64,000 nt of DNA, from positions 80,135,001 through 80,199,000 of the forward strand of contig CM060831.1 of the NCBI GenBank assembly GCA_030762175.1, read 5' to 3'. This DNA is from Metallyticus violacea. Lineage: Eukaryota > Arthropoda > Insecta > Mantodea > Metallyticidae. A program made the translations under genes and the position numbers. Below are positions 1 to 12,599 of this stretch, in pieces. The notes under the pieces are model-generated. The model did no database searches. It had not been told where the DNA came from and was given only the letters and a program-made list of their open reading frames with translations. The first letter of the stretch is position 1, and every line of letters starts with the position of its first letter.

Positions 1-334
1 TATTTCATAAAATATTTTATAAATAACACATTCAGATTTGTGATTAAAAAAGAAAATCCCGAAAATTAAGTGTGTATTTTTTATGGGCTATAATTTATAA
101 AGTTTTATTGATAATAAGAGTCAATACACAGAGAAGTGTTTTTGTTTGTTTAAGTAAATGAAGGCAGAATACCAACATCTGTTGAGGAATAACTTACCGA
201 ACTAATTGCTAATTTAAATTTTATTTAGCAGCGTGCAGGGAAATTCTTGTGTGGCATAAAACTTTTTTGAGAAAAATGAATTTAGCAAAAAGAGTTAATT
301 AATTTTAATATTATAGCGATATATATAATTACTG

Positions 335-338
<4 letters not shown>

Positions 339-382
<44 letters not shown>
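339..382. repeat. (TA)n microsatellite
   Basis: About 22 uninterrupted TA units, bordering the palindromic repeat array that follows. Confidence 0.95.
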
Positions 383-385
<3 letters not shown>

Positions 386-840
386 GAACAGTAATAATAA
401 TAGTACAAAAGGATAAAGCACTAAGAAAGAGTCACACTTGAGACCGCTATATTTTCGTGGAGTCCTTCTATGGCAAGAAGACAAGTGTCACTTGTCTTGC
501 TGTACTATTATAATTACTATTAATTTGTTACATTGTTAATAGTGTTACTTTATTTTTCTTTTATATATATATGCATATAAAGTCACACTTGCGATCTCAA
601 GTGTGACTTTTTCTTAGTGTTTTATCTTTTTGTACTGTTATAATTACTGTTAATTTGTTACATTGTTAAGTGTTACTTTATTTTGATTTTTCTTTTATAT
701 ATATAAGGTCACACTTGCGATCTCAAGTGTGACTTTTTCTTAGTGTTTTATCTTTTTGTACTGTTATAATTACTGTTAATTTGTTACGTTGTTAATAGTG
801 TTACTTTATTTTTATTTTTCTTTTATATTATATTATATTA
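383..840. repeat. Tandem array of ~127-bp units each carrying a 26-nt palindrome
   Basis: The hairpin GTCACACTTG-CGATCT-CAAGTGTGAC occurs at 582-607 and again at 708-733. Each is followed by the same block (TTTTTCTTAGTGTTTTATCT, a TAATTACTGTTAATTTG stretch and a T-rich tail). A third, hairpin-less half unit lies at about 497-580. The first 100 bp (383-495) carry the inverted version of the same sequence (ACTAAGAAAGAGTCACACTT), so the whole block can fold back. The hairpin arms are 10 bp and perfect. This looks like an internally duplicated fold-back element related to the one at 10.5 kb. Confidence 0.75.
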
Positions 841-1004
841 TATATATACATAAACAACATTGTTCTTCCAAAAAACCGAAGTATTTTTGGAAAAAAACGA
901 CAATTAATTTATCACTGGATTATTACAAAATATTCTTTCAAATTTCTGCAAAGTTTTGTTTAAGTCATTTTGCTGCCTTCATTAACTGGGGTACTTTTTT
1001 TATC

Positions 1005-1233
1005 AGTGTTTAGCCCCCATATTTACTACTGAGGTACCAAGGCGGTGAGAAGTTTTTTTAAGGATGGAAGCATTCCAGGGCTAAGGTACTTCCCCGGCAT
1101 TTGCCATTTATGAGGACTGAGGAAACCCTGGAAAGAAAAACCCAGTCAGGGAAGACGGTCCAGGTGGGATTCGAACCCCATACCCCCCAGATCACGAGTC
1201 CGCGCCTTAACGACCTCGACCACCCATGGCCGT
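1005..1233 (-). mobile_element. SINE-A copy 1 (tRNA Leu/Ser-like head)
   Basis: Reverse-oriented copy. Tail (ACTGAGGTACCAAGGCGG) is on the left and the tRNA-like head with GGATTCGAACC (B box complement) and GACCACCC is on the right. SINE-A has a head resembling GGTGGCCGAGGTCGTTAAGG with a GGTTCGAATCCCGCC B box, a middle ending in AATGCCGGGGAGGTACC, and a tail ending in AAAACGGGCGTTAAACAC. This copy lacks part of the tail. Confidence 0.8.
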
Positions 1234-1720
1234 AATTGGGCTACTTGTATGTCAAACTCTAGCGAATTTAAATAACAAGAGCATTCGCCTGTGATTCTTT
1301 AAAAATTCATTGCTAAGCTTCTAATCATTTGAAGAAATGCACAGCTGCAAACTGTTCAACAGTTCTGTTGAATAGTCTGTTTGTCTATCGACAGTTCGGA
1401 AATCGAGCTCAAAAGTCTTTGTAATAGTCAGCAACAGAGACTAAGACAAGTTACAAATATTGCGTAGCCTATGAGAATTGAAGGACCGTTAATTTCTCTC
1501 ACAATATTTTCATAACTATCAATGATGATGAGTTCAAAATATGGTGTATTGCTTTCTTTGTTCGTTTAATGACCGTAGATAAGACGTTTTGAACACTAAA
1601 ATATCCATGAATACTAACGAAAAATATATCACAATGAAAAGCACAGTGTTTTTCTGTATAAATCTGTGAGAAGCGCCATTTCTGCACTGTGAATAGGCTT
1701 TATACAATTTTTCAAGATCT

Positions 1721-1745
1721 AATATATATATATATATATATATAT
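1721..1745. repeat. (TA)n microsatellite
   Basis: About twelve TA units. Confidence 0.9.
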
Positions 1746-2444
1746 TCATGCTGAAACAGTTTCACATTTGATGTAGAGAATACTAAGATCAAAAATTGCA
1801 GCACGCCCACGAGTAACAAAGATAAACGGCGAATAGCTTAATATGCAGCAAGTGTTTGGAGATAATACGCTTTTTACCTACACACGTCTCTCGCATGGGT
1901 TTGTGAGTCGTGTGTGTGACATTCAAAATGTGATTTCTGTTTATTTTGTATGTATTTTTAACATTTTTAAAATTTCCTCTTCTTATATTTCTTTTCATTC
2001 TTTTTATTTTTTTTCCTTCTTTCACATTACATTTCATTCGGATTGATTGTGCCATGGGACTTTATTCGCCCGACTTGGCAGGTTGCTTCCGCGCGCCTGT
2101 TAGTTGAGCTGTGACCGTAACGCCACAATCACGTTGCACGTGTGTGTAGTGCGCTCACCGGCACACGCGTGCTTTCTTGTCACGGGTTCTTTATAAAGTT
2201 ACAAGGTTGCCTGTTTCCGGTACAATGTGTCAAGCTTTTTGGCTACATGTATTACAGTTTTGTATATTATATTTTAGATTTTTTTTTTTTCGTTTGCAAA
2301 ATATGTCCATAGAAAAGCCTATTTCTGTCTATTTACATTATTTTGCGCTTTGCTGCTATTTGTAATATGCTTATTGTTTATGCTTATTCCTTTTCTGCCG
2401 CAAATCTACGATTTTACTTTCCTTCTGAACGAAATAATACTTAG

Positions 2445-2542
2445 AATTTTTATGCCCGGAACCATGGACCCTGGCGAGGATTGAACCCGCGATCTAGGGT
2501 CTACGAGGCAAGTGTGGTTACTACTAGACCAGCAGGATCGAC
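2445..2542 (-). mobile_element. SINE-B fragment 1 (head only)
   Basis: Reverse-oriented head of the second SINE family: CTGGCGAGGATTGAACCCGC matches the T arm, followed by the complement of the D arm (ACTACTAGACCAGCAGGATC). Body and tail are absent. Confidence 0.65.
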
Positions 2543-2796
2543 ATACCAGAGAGCACGGACCAATGCGTTTGCCCTGGCTGTGCATTCATAAAGTAAAAAT
2601 TGCAAAATAAATGCCCTATACACAATTAGCTTACCCTTCCTTATATTTACTACGTAAAACGGGGGCATAATGTTTACATGTCGCACTATTTCGCACTCGA
2701 TAAACTTTACGACCTAGTGTGACACTTGCTGCCGACAGGGCGACCATTACGTCAAAGTCCGGAGTGTAACGCTTTTCGGTTAAATAGATTAGTTGT

Positions 2797-2899
2797 TTTT
2801 TTTTTTTGAGTAGTGTTTAACGCCCGTTTTTACTACTGAGGCACCACAGGCGGTGGACAGTGATGATACATGAAATGAAATGATAATTTGGGAAAGGAT

Positions 2900-2934
<35 letters not shown>

Positions 2935-3106
2935 GAAGGAAGCGTTCCAGGCCTAAGTTTAGGTACCTCCCCGGCATTTGCCAGTTATGAAGACTGAGGA
3001 AAACCTGGAAAAAACCCCAGTCAGGGAGGACGGTCCTGGCGGGATTCGAACCGCAGACCTCCCGCTCACGAGTCCGTGCCTTAACGACCTCGGCCACTCG
3101 TGGCGG
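2797..3106 (-). mobile_element. SINE-A copy 2 with 12-bp target duplication
   Basis: Full-length reverse copy. TAGATTAGTTGT occurs at 2785-2796 and again at 3107-3118, a 12-bp target-site duplication. A poly(T) start and an internal T expansion (2899-2930) are present. The tRNA-like head with GGATTCGAACCGCAGACC lies at the right end. Confidence 0.9.
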
Positions 3107-3118
3107 TAGATTAGTTGT

Positions 3119-5100
3119 CATTTGCTATTGTTAATTTATATTTTCCACGAATGCAGCCGGCGTGAATGGGAAAGCCATTAGTAAAAGTGTATAAGTTAGG
3201 GGGATATTATACCCTTGTGGCATGCCAGTCTGCATGGAACGCACATGTGAGAAGTGATGACGCCCAACAATTAAAATATAAACATTTACTTTTTAATTAA
3301 AATGTTAAAATAAAATTTGTTAATAATAATAATGATTATAACGGACGCTCAGTGTCCGGTCTTGACGTTCCGTGAGGATAAAGAGAGAGATGTCAGCACT
3401 GCCAACCTAAGGCGTGAATAGCACATCTAAATTCTAGAGTAAGTGCAGTTATTTCGATGCGTTTTAACCGATAAACACTAAATCAGGCTCTCTGGTTGAA
3501 TATCTTGTAATGCCCTTAATAGCGATAGTTGTTGTTACATGATCAAGTACTTCTTCACGCTAAAGAAATTATTCACTGTTTGCATTACTGGTGCGCATTG
3601 ATGGTGAGTGTAGTCTGCTCGTGCTGCATTCTGCACTGTGTTGGCAATTCTGTTTTAACCGAAACAGGTACTCCTAGTTGTTTGTTGTGTTGGTTTCTTT
3701 CGTGCGTGAGGTATTTACAGTGTTATTATTCTTGTTATACTTCTTATTGTCACAGCAATATGGCTATTGTTCGTCAGAATGAAAGCGGAAAAAAATCGGG
3801 TCTTATAAGAGCGATACACTAGCAGTACAGAAATTGCAACACAACTTCTCTTGTCATGGGAAACGTCAGAGGCGGAGACTGCGCGGGCAGAGTATATTGG
3901 AATGAAAGTATTGTTTGTATATTCTTATACATCTGTACTCTGCAATATGGTTAATAGCAAGTACATTCCAAATCAGAAAAATAACTATAATCTGAAATAA
4001 AAGCACCAACTCTCTAAAATAGCACGGCCAGAGAACACAAAAAGATTTTCTGTGTCCGGAAATTATCTGATTTTCACATTAGGTACTCTTAGCTTTATTA
4101 CTTATAGTATAAAACAAAGGAAATTACACTGCGTTACAAATTAATTGTTGGAAAATACTGAGTTTCACCTGTACACATCAGACATTTTTTACAATTTCTT
4201 CTCTGTGTATGTTGCATAAAAATTCCTCAAATTTTGGTACTACTCTATACTTTTAAGTTTTAAGGAGGCATTCCATGCTAACTCTAATGCTTCTTGACAT
4301 CCACCTGAGTTTTTTTTAACACGATATGAATCATTCAAGAAGACTTCGTGCGCCTGCTGCAATTATTATATTGACGGTAGGAAACATTTCCTTGTAGACA
4401 TATCAACCAAATGTATAAAAATTCGTACCCGAACTCAGGTCATTTTACCACCAATATCAACAGCACATTTGGCCTATTACAGAGAAGAATGGTTTCATCG
4501 TTGTATTCCTTTCTTTCCCTTTGACAATTGTATTAAAATGCTGCGTAGGAACTAGAATCACAGACTTATTCTTTTTTGACAAAGTTATGTCATCGGAAAA
4601 CCCAAACATGCAGAAATGAACTTTTTTTTTTTCTTGCATGGCCTAAACTCCTTTATATTTTCTTTCTTATTGAAACATAAGGTAATTGCCAAGTTGTATG
4701 CTGTTTTAACAGTTCAGAGGGTATAAGACTGGTAAAATTTATCAGTTGTTATTCCGTAAGAAAATATTTAATAGTTCAAACCATTCCTTCTTCTTGGTTT
4801 ACTTCCGAATACTGTAAATCACTTATAATCTCAATATACCTGAAATCCAGCACAAATCCAGATTTTAATGTCATATCTTCCTGGTTTTGCTTTTACATCA
4901 ACTCTAAAGAGGCAATTTCCCCGATAGGCGGTTTATGTACTTATTGTCATGTACACAAAAGTTACTGTTCAGGGTAGATTCAAACATTTCACGTTTTACT
5001 CTGATAGCTTGCAATTATTTATATTTCATTTCCTACATTCAATCAAATGTATAAATTGCTAAATCAACACAAATCTGTTTCTTGGCACATCAGCATAAAT
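3119..5100. other. Intergenic, no gene seen
   Basis: AT-rich sequence without recognisable coding homology, RNA gene or element borders. Open frames here are short and carry no family signature. Confidence 0.5.
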
Positions 5101-5101
5101 A

Positions 5102-5371
5102 GCAGGTGGCCGAGGTCGTTAAGGTGCAGACTTGTGAGCGGAAGGTCTAAGAGTTCGAATCCCGCCAGGACCGTTCTCTCTGTGTTTTTTCCCAGGTTTT
5201 CCTCAGTCTTCATAAATGGCAAATGCCGGGGAGGTACCCTAAACTTCGGCTTGGAACGTTTCGTTCCTTAAAAATATTTTCCCAATATATCATTTCATTT
5301 CATGTATCATCAGTGTCCACCACCTGTGATGACTCAGCAGTAAAAACGGGCACTATTAAAAAAAAAAAAGA
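5102..5371 (+). mobile_element. SINE-A copy 3
   Basis: Forward copy from AGGTGGCCGAGGTCGTTAAG to the tail AAAACGGGCACTATT and a poly(A) of about twelve. A and B boxes are recognisable. Confidence 0.85.
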
Positions 5372-5680
5372 TTCGGCAATAATGTTTTACTATCGCTAAC
5401 AAGGAGACATTGTCAGAACGAAGTCACAGCAATACATTTTGTTGATGGTTTGTTGAAAGTAGAAATATATTTATATAAACTTTCTCTCCGATCAACAGTA
5501 TACAATGTTAATATCTTTGTTCAATTTGCTCATAGTAATATATTCCGTTGTTATTTGCCATTTCAAAGACTTTATGGTGAAACAAATGTGTAAAATCACG
5601 CAATATTTCTCTTTTGAGATGTTCTGCTAGGGCACCCTTACCCAGAAAGGCTGCAATTTTTTTATATGTTAATGAAGTAA

Positions 5681-5681
5681 A

Positions 5682-5752
<71 letters not shown>
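5681..5752. repeat. (ATT)n microsatellite
   Basis: About 24 uninterrupted ATT/TTA units. Any apparent poly-Asn open frame across it is a by-product. Confidence 0.95.
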
Positions 5753-7386
5753 GGAGCAATTTTAATGCAAAAACTGGCAAATAACCTTCCCAAAATGTCT
5801 CTATATCTTCATCGTCAAATTTTTGCCATTAAAATAAGGGGGGAAAAATTAGGAGGCGTAGCCATTTTCGTTGTAGAGCAGAAATAAGAATGAGAAACAG
5901 AAAATTAGTTTTCCTTATGAATTCACAAGATACCCTCCTTACTTTCTTCACATAAATGTGAAGGAGTTTAATCAAATTAGACGGAAGGATTCATTCCATC
6001 AAGGAATGTGGTGTTTAGTTATTTTGTTTCTTTTCTTGGAATGACAATAGCAGCTATTTGCTAGTAAGTTTTGTTGATGCAGCTAAACTACAGCGCTAAG
6101 CATAAATATTTCCGGCATTGTTTCACAATGAAAGGTTTCCGAGTGCGTCGACTTTCAATTTCTTTTATTTACAAACCTTGATACTTGCTGATCTACATTC
6201 AACTGTTCTACATAACCTTATACGTATGCTGTTGTTTTCGTCAGATCTGACAACCATTTCTACTTTGTCATGGAGTAGCTTAACTAAAACCATAATAAAA
6301 ATCAATGATTGGGCGATTCGTTTCGGCATTTAAGGTCAAAAGCTCCAAACGCATTTCTAAACAGCTCATATATGTAAGATACAAGGATGCAGGTTTATAA
6401 TAATGTAGTTGGACGAAGAAACATTAAATTTCATATAAAATTTTGTCAACTAACACAGTTTGATAGAAGTGTTAATATTGATTTATTGACACGATATTTG
6501 CACGCACGATTAAAAAACTAATGATTTTCCAAATAGAATTTACATTCTAAATATAATTGAAATAGAAATAATTTGATGAAAAGAGAAGCAAAATTAATTT
6601 TAAAACCGATTCTAAAATTGGTAATTTACAATATAACTACATGTTTTTGTTAATGGTCATGTTTTACGGAACTCAGAAAGAACTTATAGCATAATATTAA
6701 ATCTGAGCTAAGGAAAGTTTTACATATTTGGAGTTTCTTAGCATTTATTTTTATTTATTTGCGTATTTTGATTATATCTATTTAAAAACTGTATATATAA
6801 TGAATTTAAATTAAACAATGCCATATGTTTAGAAACTAAGTTGCCAATACCCAACCAAAATTTCCCCCTCTTATTTATTGTTTTTTTTGCATTTTTTTAC
6901 AATTAATCAATTACGAAAATGTTTATAGGCTAGTAAAATTTGTGTTTTTGAGCTCAAAAGCATATAATTGTTTAGGAAAAGTATATAACAAATATTAAGG
7001 TATGCAAAACAATTCAAACGATCATTGGCGACAAACTCCTTAAGTCTGATGCCGAAAGAGATCATATTATTCTAAATCTCAAAAGGCAGCAGCCTACGTA
7101 ATGAAAAATGAAGAAGGTTGAAATAGGAACTCACACCTGCTCTATCAATGCAGTACAAACTTTCAATGCAGCTTTCAACCATACTGAACTTGACGTTGGA
7201 ATATCACAATTAAACGTCATAAAGACGCTGGATAAGATAAAAATATCTCTGAGTAATTACATGACATGGTAAAAATGCGAGAAAAACAATTATACTTTTC
7301 TTCAACAATACCCGCCCAATGGAAGAAAGGTACAATAATGCCAAAATTTAAACAAGAACAATCCCAAATCAGATATAGACTGAATA
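5753..7386. other. Intergenic, no gene seen
   Basis: AT-rich, no coding homology or element structure that I can recognise. Confidence 0.5.
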
Positions 7387-8640
7387 TGAGGATAGATTCA
7401 TAAGTTTCCGGCCAAACCATTTTCTAGATATGATAAAGACATAAACTATATTTTACTTTTCATTACAGTTACCCTTTATTGCAATACATTTCTCACATCT
7501 TTGAATTAACATTTAAATCCCTGCCCCCAAATAGTCACAGGCTTGTCTGCAAATGGGCATAAACAGCATCCATCGCTTCTTCGTCACACTTAAATTCCCT
7601 TCCTCGAAGGCCCTTCTTGAGTTTTGAGAAGAGGAAACAGTCACCGGGAGCTAGATCTGGGCTGTAGGGTGGGTGGTCGATCTCCTTGAAGTCACATTTC
7701 TTCACAGCTTCCTTTGCAACAAGAGCAGTGTGCACAGGCGCGTTGTCACGAAGAAGGCGCACACTACCACTCAGCTTTCCTCACCTTTTCTCTTAGTCTG
7801 TGCGGAAGGCCAGCATAGTACTCCTCATTAATTGTGGTGTCCCTGTCCTTGAAATCAATGGAGAGTATTTCTTCACAGTCCCAAAAGATTGTGGTCATGC
7901 TTTTTTTTTTTTTTTTTTTTTTTGGTTGACTGAATGACCTTAGCCTTTAGAGGCGGTGCTTCGCTAGGTTTACGCCACTCTATTGATTCTCTTTTGGACA
8001 AGGGATCATAGTGGAGGACCTTAAATTCATCTCCTGTAACAATAGTTTGAAGAACTTCTCTCTCGTTGCGACGACAGATCTTCAAAAGTGCCTGATAACA
8101 GACGATTCGTTGCTGCTTTTGGACTGAGGAAGTCTAGGCGCCCATCTTGCACTAACCTTATTCATGGTAAAATTCTCATGAATAATTACAAGGCTGTACG
8201 ATGTGCTATTTCTGTAACTTTGAGCCGCCGGTCTTACATAATTTCTCCTTCCACAAGAGCGAGCGATGTTTCCAGGAGTGAGCACCTCCAAGGACCGACC
8301 TGCACGCTCTTCGTCTTCAATGCTTTCTCCTTCCATTCGAAAAAGTTTGGCCCATTCTTTTACAGTAGAATATGAGGGGAATGCTTCCCCACATACACCG
8401 TCCAATCGCTGTTTAATTTGTAGTAAGTCCTTCTTTTGTGAGGAACTTAATAACAGGTCGAAATTCCATTTGGAACATGTTACAATCTTCTACACATAGC
8501 CTTCTTTATGCAACTATATCTGAACAACTGAACACAGTTACAGCTGCAATTATTTACTTAACAGATAAGGAATGACACTAAATAAGGGTTTTGTGAAGGC
8601 GGTAATTTGGGGCGAGGCTGGAAACTAATGGACCTACTGT
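7387..8640 (-). mobile_element. Mariner copy 1, inactive (family M1)
   Basis: Reverse-oriented Tc1/mariner element. The outer ends match the M1 terminal repeat (GGTCCATAAGTTTCCGGCC at other copies; a degenerate form at each end here). The broken transposase has GDEFKVLHYDPLSKRESIEW, DNAPVHTALVAKEAVKKC and HPPYSPDLAPGD, i.e. the second and third catalytic Asp with 34 residues between them (D34D type), then LRGREFKCDEEAMDAVY. Frames shift several times, and a poly(T) of about 22 (7902-7923) interrupts the central region. Not capable of coding a full transposase. Confidence 0.85.
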
Positions 8641-10530
8641 CGTTTGCACGTCAATTACCGTGTACATTTTATTGCGCTACGCAGTTATTGGATTAAAAGC
8701 ATTGACTTCGACGCCGGAAGACAACGTTTGAAATCAGGTAGGCAGCGAATATGAAAAGTGATTGACAGCGTCATTTCAAAATCAAAAAAATTTAAAGATG
8801 ACGCAAAGTGTATGTTGGAATAACCGCGACGTGTTAGTCAATAGGGAGTGTTGCAGGTCTAAAGTGGATAACAAGCTCATCAAAATTACTTTAATCAATA
8901 AGGTCAGGACCGATAAACTTTGTGTTGCGTCACACGCAGATCTCATCCCACACGGTGAACTACTCAGCGTCTATACCTTTCATCTGTTTTAAATAAATTG
9001 AGAACTGAGCCTAGAGTGTATTCATTCACATAATGAATCCCCTTCCTTTCTAATTGACCTAAGGTCATTTAAAACACCTTGAGACACCTCTCTATGGAAC
9101 GTGAACGTCGAACTCCAATTTCCGAAAGCCCTGGCATATTAAGAAGACATCAGTGAGAGATATGAACAATATTGTATCTCATGTTCAGCTATCGGAGAGG
9201 GCACTAAATCAATTAGTCGACCTATATCCAAATTAAATACACGCCTATACACAAGGATCGCTAAAAGTCGGAGCTATTTATAGGTAACAATGTGGACACT
9301 CATTGAAGACAAAAGAACACAGCAGTTCTTTTGAGATTATATTTGAAGGCCGTATAAACTACAGCTTCTTTAAATGACACGACACTGTTGAACAACCTCC
9401 AGCAATACTGAAAATATCAGTAGTTGCAAACACTTGCTCGTCATCTGTGATACCACAGCGAAAAGCTGGCTGTCCTTGCTCTCTTTGACAAAAATATACT
9501 AACGTCAAAATGACCCAACTCTTAAAATTATGGTAATGTGTGCCACCGAAAGAGTATGTCGGTGTGAAGAGTATCAAGAAATTTTTGAAGAAAATTATTG
9601 GATTATTTTATGCCAGTGAACACTGTAAAAATTTCTGAAATTGTTAGGATTTGGATTCTGAAAACCTGGCCTACATTGTCGCGGAAAACTGCACCATGTC
9701 CATCAAAAACTTTATAATACTGTAACAGGCGGAGTTGGCCTTAGAATAGACTACAGCCGATCACTCACTCAAGAAGAACATAAAAAGGAATTTCTTCTGC
9801 AGATTGTCAGTGATCACCAGAGGGGATATCCAGAATTTTAAAAGGGCATACTTGCCACTAACATTTAACATACCATTTTGTCCATACATATATGTTCTTC
9901 ATTGAACTATGCATATGGACAGAACCACCTATAATCAATATGCTATTTATCATATTTTGAGTAATTTAAAATAAATAAATCCAACAGTAAACTGTAGTAG
10001 CGGCCTTTAAATGTATCTAAAACTGTTGAACTTTACTATTTTAAATATTGAAACAGGATAGGCCGGTGCATCCATTTCAAATAGAACTTTCGTTTTCTAC
10101 CATTAAGTTTCCTTCACTTTCTTAGAAGTGTGTGACTGTACGGTTAAAATTATTATATCAATTAAAAATTTGATACATTTTATTAAACAATTCATTTGCA
10201 TGTGATTTCTAACAGTTCTTCTGTGCAATATAAATAATAAAAATTTCTTGATTGATGTTGAATATATATGATAATCAAAGTCATTGTCAATTTTGTGTGT
10301 ACTATAGATTAAGCATGAGATTACACTGATCTTATTGTTTTGAAAAAAAAAACGAACGTTTCTGGGTCAAAATTTCACGAATTTTACAAAAATGAAATCC
10401 ATTTTTATGTACTATGTCACAATTTTTCACAATTCTAAAGTTTATGTTTTTAATATTTTTCGTAATATAGTAAACCTTTTCTGTTCCCCTCTGTGATTCA
10501 GATTTGTTAAACATTTATTTTCAAGACAAG
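8641..10530. other. Intergenic, no gene seen
   Basis: No recognisable gene, RNA or element apart from low-complexity AT stretches. Confidence 0.5.
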
Positions 10531-10534
10531 ACAG

Positions 10535-10745
10535 TTAATGATTTATATATATAAATTAACACTAATAATAAAAGTAGATAAAGATAAATCACTGAGAAAA
10601 AGTCACACTTGAAATGTCTAGCTACTTGCCATTGAAGAACTCGCAATAGTTCGAAATATAACAATTTCAAGTGTGACTTTTTCTCAGTGTTTTATCTTTA
10701 TCTACTTTTATTATTAGTGTTAATTTGTTACATTGTTAATGGTGT
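10535..10745. mobile_element. Fold-back (MITE-like) element with ~60-bp inverted repeats
   Basis: The left arm (about 10553-10613) runs ATTAACACTAATAATAAAAG then TAGATAAAGATAAATCACTG then AGAAAAAGTCACACTTGAAAT. The right arm (about 10666-10726) is its reverse complement with about one mismatch. The loop is about 50 bp. It shares the AGTCACACTT core and the TTTTCTCAGTGTTTTATCT block with the array at 383-840, so both belong to one family. A (TA)n tract lies 20 bp further right. No coding capacity. Confidence 0.8.
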
Positions 10746-10764
10746 TTCTTTATTTTTATTTTTC

Positions 10765-10767
<3 letters not shown>

Positions 10768-10806
<39 letters not shown>
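10768..10806. repeat. (AT)n microsatellite
   Basis: About nineteen AT units, next to the fold-back element, as in the first kilobase. Confidence 0.95.
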
Positions 10807-10808
<2 letters not shown>

Positions 10809-11493
10809 TGGAAACTCAATACATTGTCATTTTTGTGTAGTTAGGATAGACGGACAGCTGCCAAAAGTAAGAAAGATACGTATATCCCAATATTGCTCTG
10901 CCATTCGGCCGTACCTCATGGTCCTGATATACCTGCTCCTCTCAATCAAATGTGTCGCTATCTGTATCCGGTAGCATTGAAACTGGATCTCCAGAAAAGA
11001 CACTTAAAGCGAGATTAATATTTGCAGAATTGTTAGGCTGTAGATTAAAGGCAAAGAAACCATTTGTTCAAGGTACATATTTTTTATGATACAGGCATCA
11101 TGAGAAGGAAGACATCCCTTTTTTTTTTCTCTAAACAAAAAATTTTAATGTATTGCCGAGCTATCCTTGCAGTCTTAACATTTTATGACATAAACTGTTA
11201 TCCCAAAGAGCGGATGTTGTTCATAGATACATCTTATAAAACTCTCAAAGGCTATTTGCTGTTCTTCCATTCCTAGACACAATCTGTTATTTTAAAGGAG
11301 ACACATGAAAAACGTTTTGTTCCAAAACTGCAGTATGACACCCATGAATGATTTGTCTGTGCAGATTTCAAAATTATTAGACTATTATTGGTCAGTAGGC
11401 TGTTTTCACTAAACATTCTTGTTTCCTATGCGAATGGGATAGCAGAACTAGGTCAGAACAATAGGAAAGGGAACAGTGACTACCCAGCACTAA

Positions 11494-12318
11494 CCGCTAT
11501 GGGTGGCCAAAGTCGTTGAGGCGCAGACTCGTGAGCGGAAGGTTTGGGGTTCGATTCCCGCCAGGACCGTCCTCCCTGACAGGTTTTTTTCAGTCCTCAG
11601 GGGAGCGGGCTTCGGCCCTGCTCTTCAGATGCTCCAGGCGCGGGCTCTGCGGACCCTGAACGCCCGCGGTACCTCTGGCGTTACTAGAGGGAGCCGGGCC
11701 GGACTTGAGATGAGCCCCTCCCGCAAGGGAGTTGTTCGGATTGGGTTGGACTCGGGGTGGCAGTGGTACCCGGAACTCACGGGCAATTGAGTACTCGCAA
11801 GAGCGGTGTGTCCCAGGGGAGTGCCTAAGGCGTGTACCCTGGGGGCCGGTGCGCCGGAAACACCGTCATTGTGAGGCGGTGGTGGCTTCCTTAATGCTGG
11901 GGTCACTCACCCCTACAAAGGAGTAGGTCTAAGCTAGTACGACCTATCAGCCAGTGAAACTCTGGTAGCTGGGTGCGCTCGGCTTTTGAAGCTGCAGTTC
12001 ACTCGGTGCGCTTGGGCGACGTAATCGCCTGCAGCCGAATGGCGGGTCGGTTTAGGAAACAAGGTGCCGTCCTAATGCAAAAAAACCACTGGGCACACAG
12101 ACCTCTGTGATGTAGTGCGTGCGCTACGCCCCTTGGATCCAGGCCTGCTAGTACCCGAATCCACAGTCCTCATAAATGGCCAATGCCGGGGAGGTACCCT
12201 AAACTTCCTTTAAAAATAAATATTTCCCAGTATATAATTTCATCTCATGTGTTATCAGTGTTCACCATCTGTAGTGCCTCAGCAGTATAAACGGGCATTA
12301 AACACTACACAAAAATCA
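11494..12318 (+). mobile_element. SINE-A copy 4, split by a GC-rich insert, with 12-bp target duplication
   Basis: SINE-A head at 11494-11599 and SINE-A body and tail at 12164-12318. ACCCAGCACTAA at 11482-11493 and 12319-12330 is the SINE's own target duplication. The two parts join cleanly once the insert at 11600-12163 is removed. Confidence 0.85.
11600..12163. mobile_element. 564-bp GC-rich insertion with 9-bp target duplication, family unknown
   Basis: The segment starts GGGGAGCGGGCTTCGGCCCT and ends GTACCCGAATCCA. It is flanked by CAGTCCTCA at 11591-11599 and 12164-12172, where intact SINE-A has a single copy. It is visibly GC-rich amid AT-rich DNA. No terminal inverted repeats or poly(A) are visible. 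One frame stays open to 11790 and reads MLQARALRTLNARGTSG and GSRAGLEMSPSRKGVVRIG. It might be a short LINE piece or a structured non-autonomous element, but I cannot assign it. Confidence 0.75.
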
Positions 12319-12599
12319 ACCCAGCACTAATTTTACGCCGGGTGAAGTAAGTATAAGAAGTGAGTGCTATCATCCCCCAAAAGTATTGTAACCACCCCTG
12401 CAAGTGAAATTAGGGTTAAAGAAAAACTTTTTGAAGGCCCTTGATCTTTGCGTTAAATTTCCCTAATTAACCTAAGAAAAAATTAAAAATTATATATTTA
12501 TTAACCCACAAATTCTCAAACGTGATGATGGACAAACAGTTTGAGAATATTATGAGTAGAAATGTAAAGTATGCCTGAATTGCATTCAGAAGTGTTTTT

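Noticed and set aside
5508..5780. Poly-Asn open frame
   Set aside because: Produced entirely by the (ATT)n microsatellite; no coding signal outside it.
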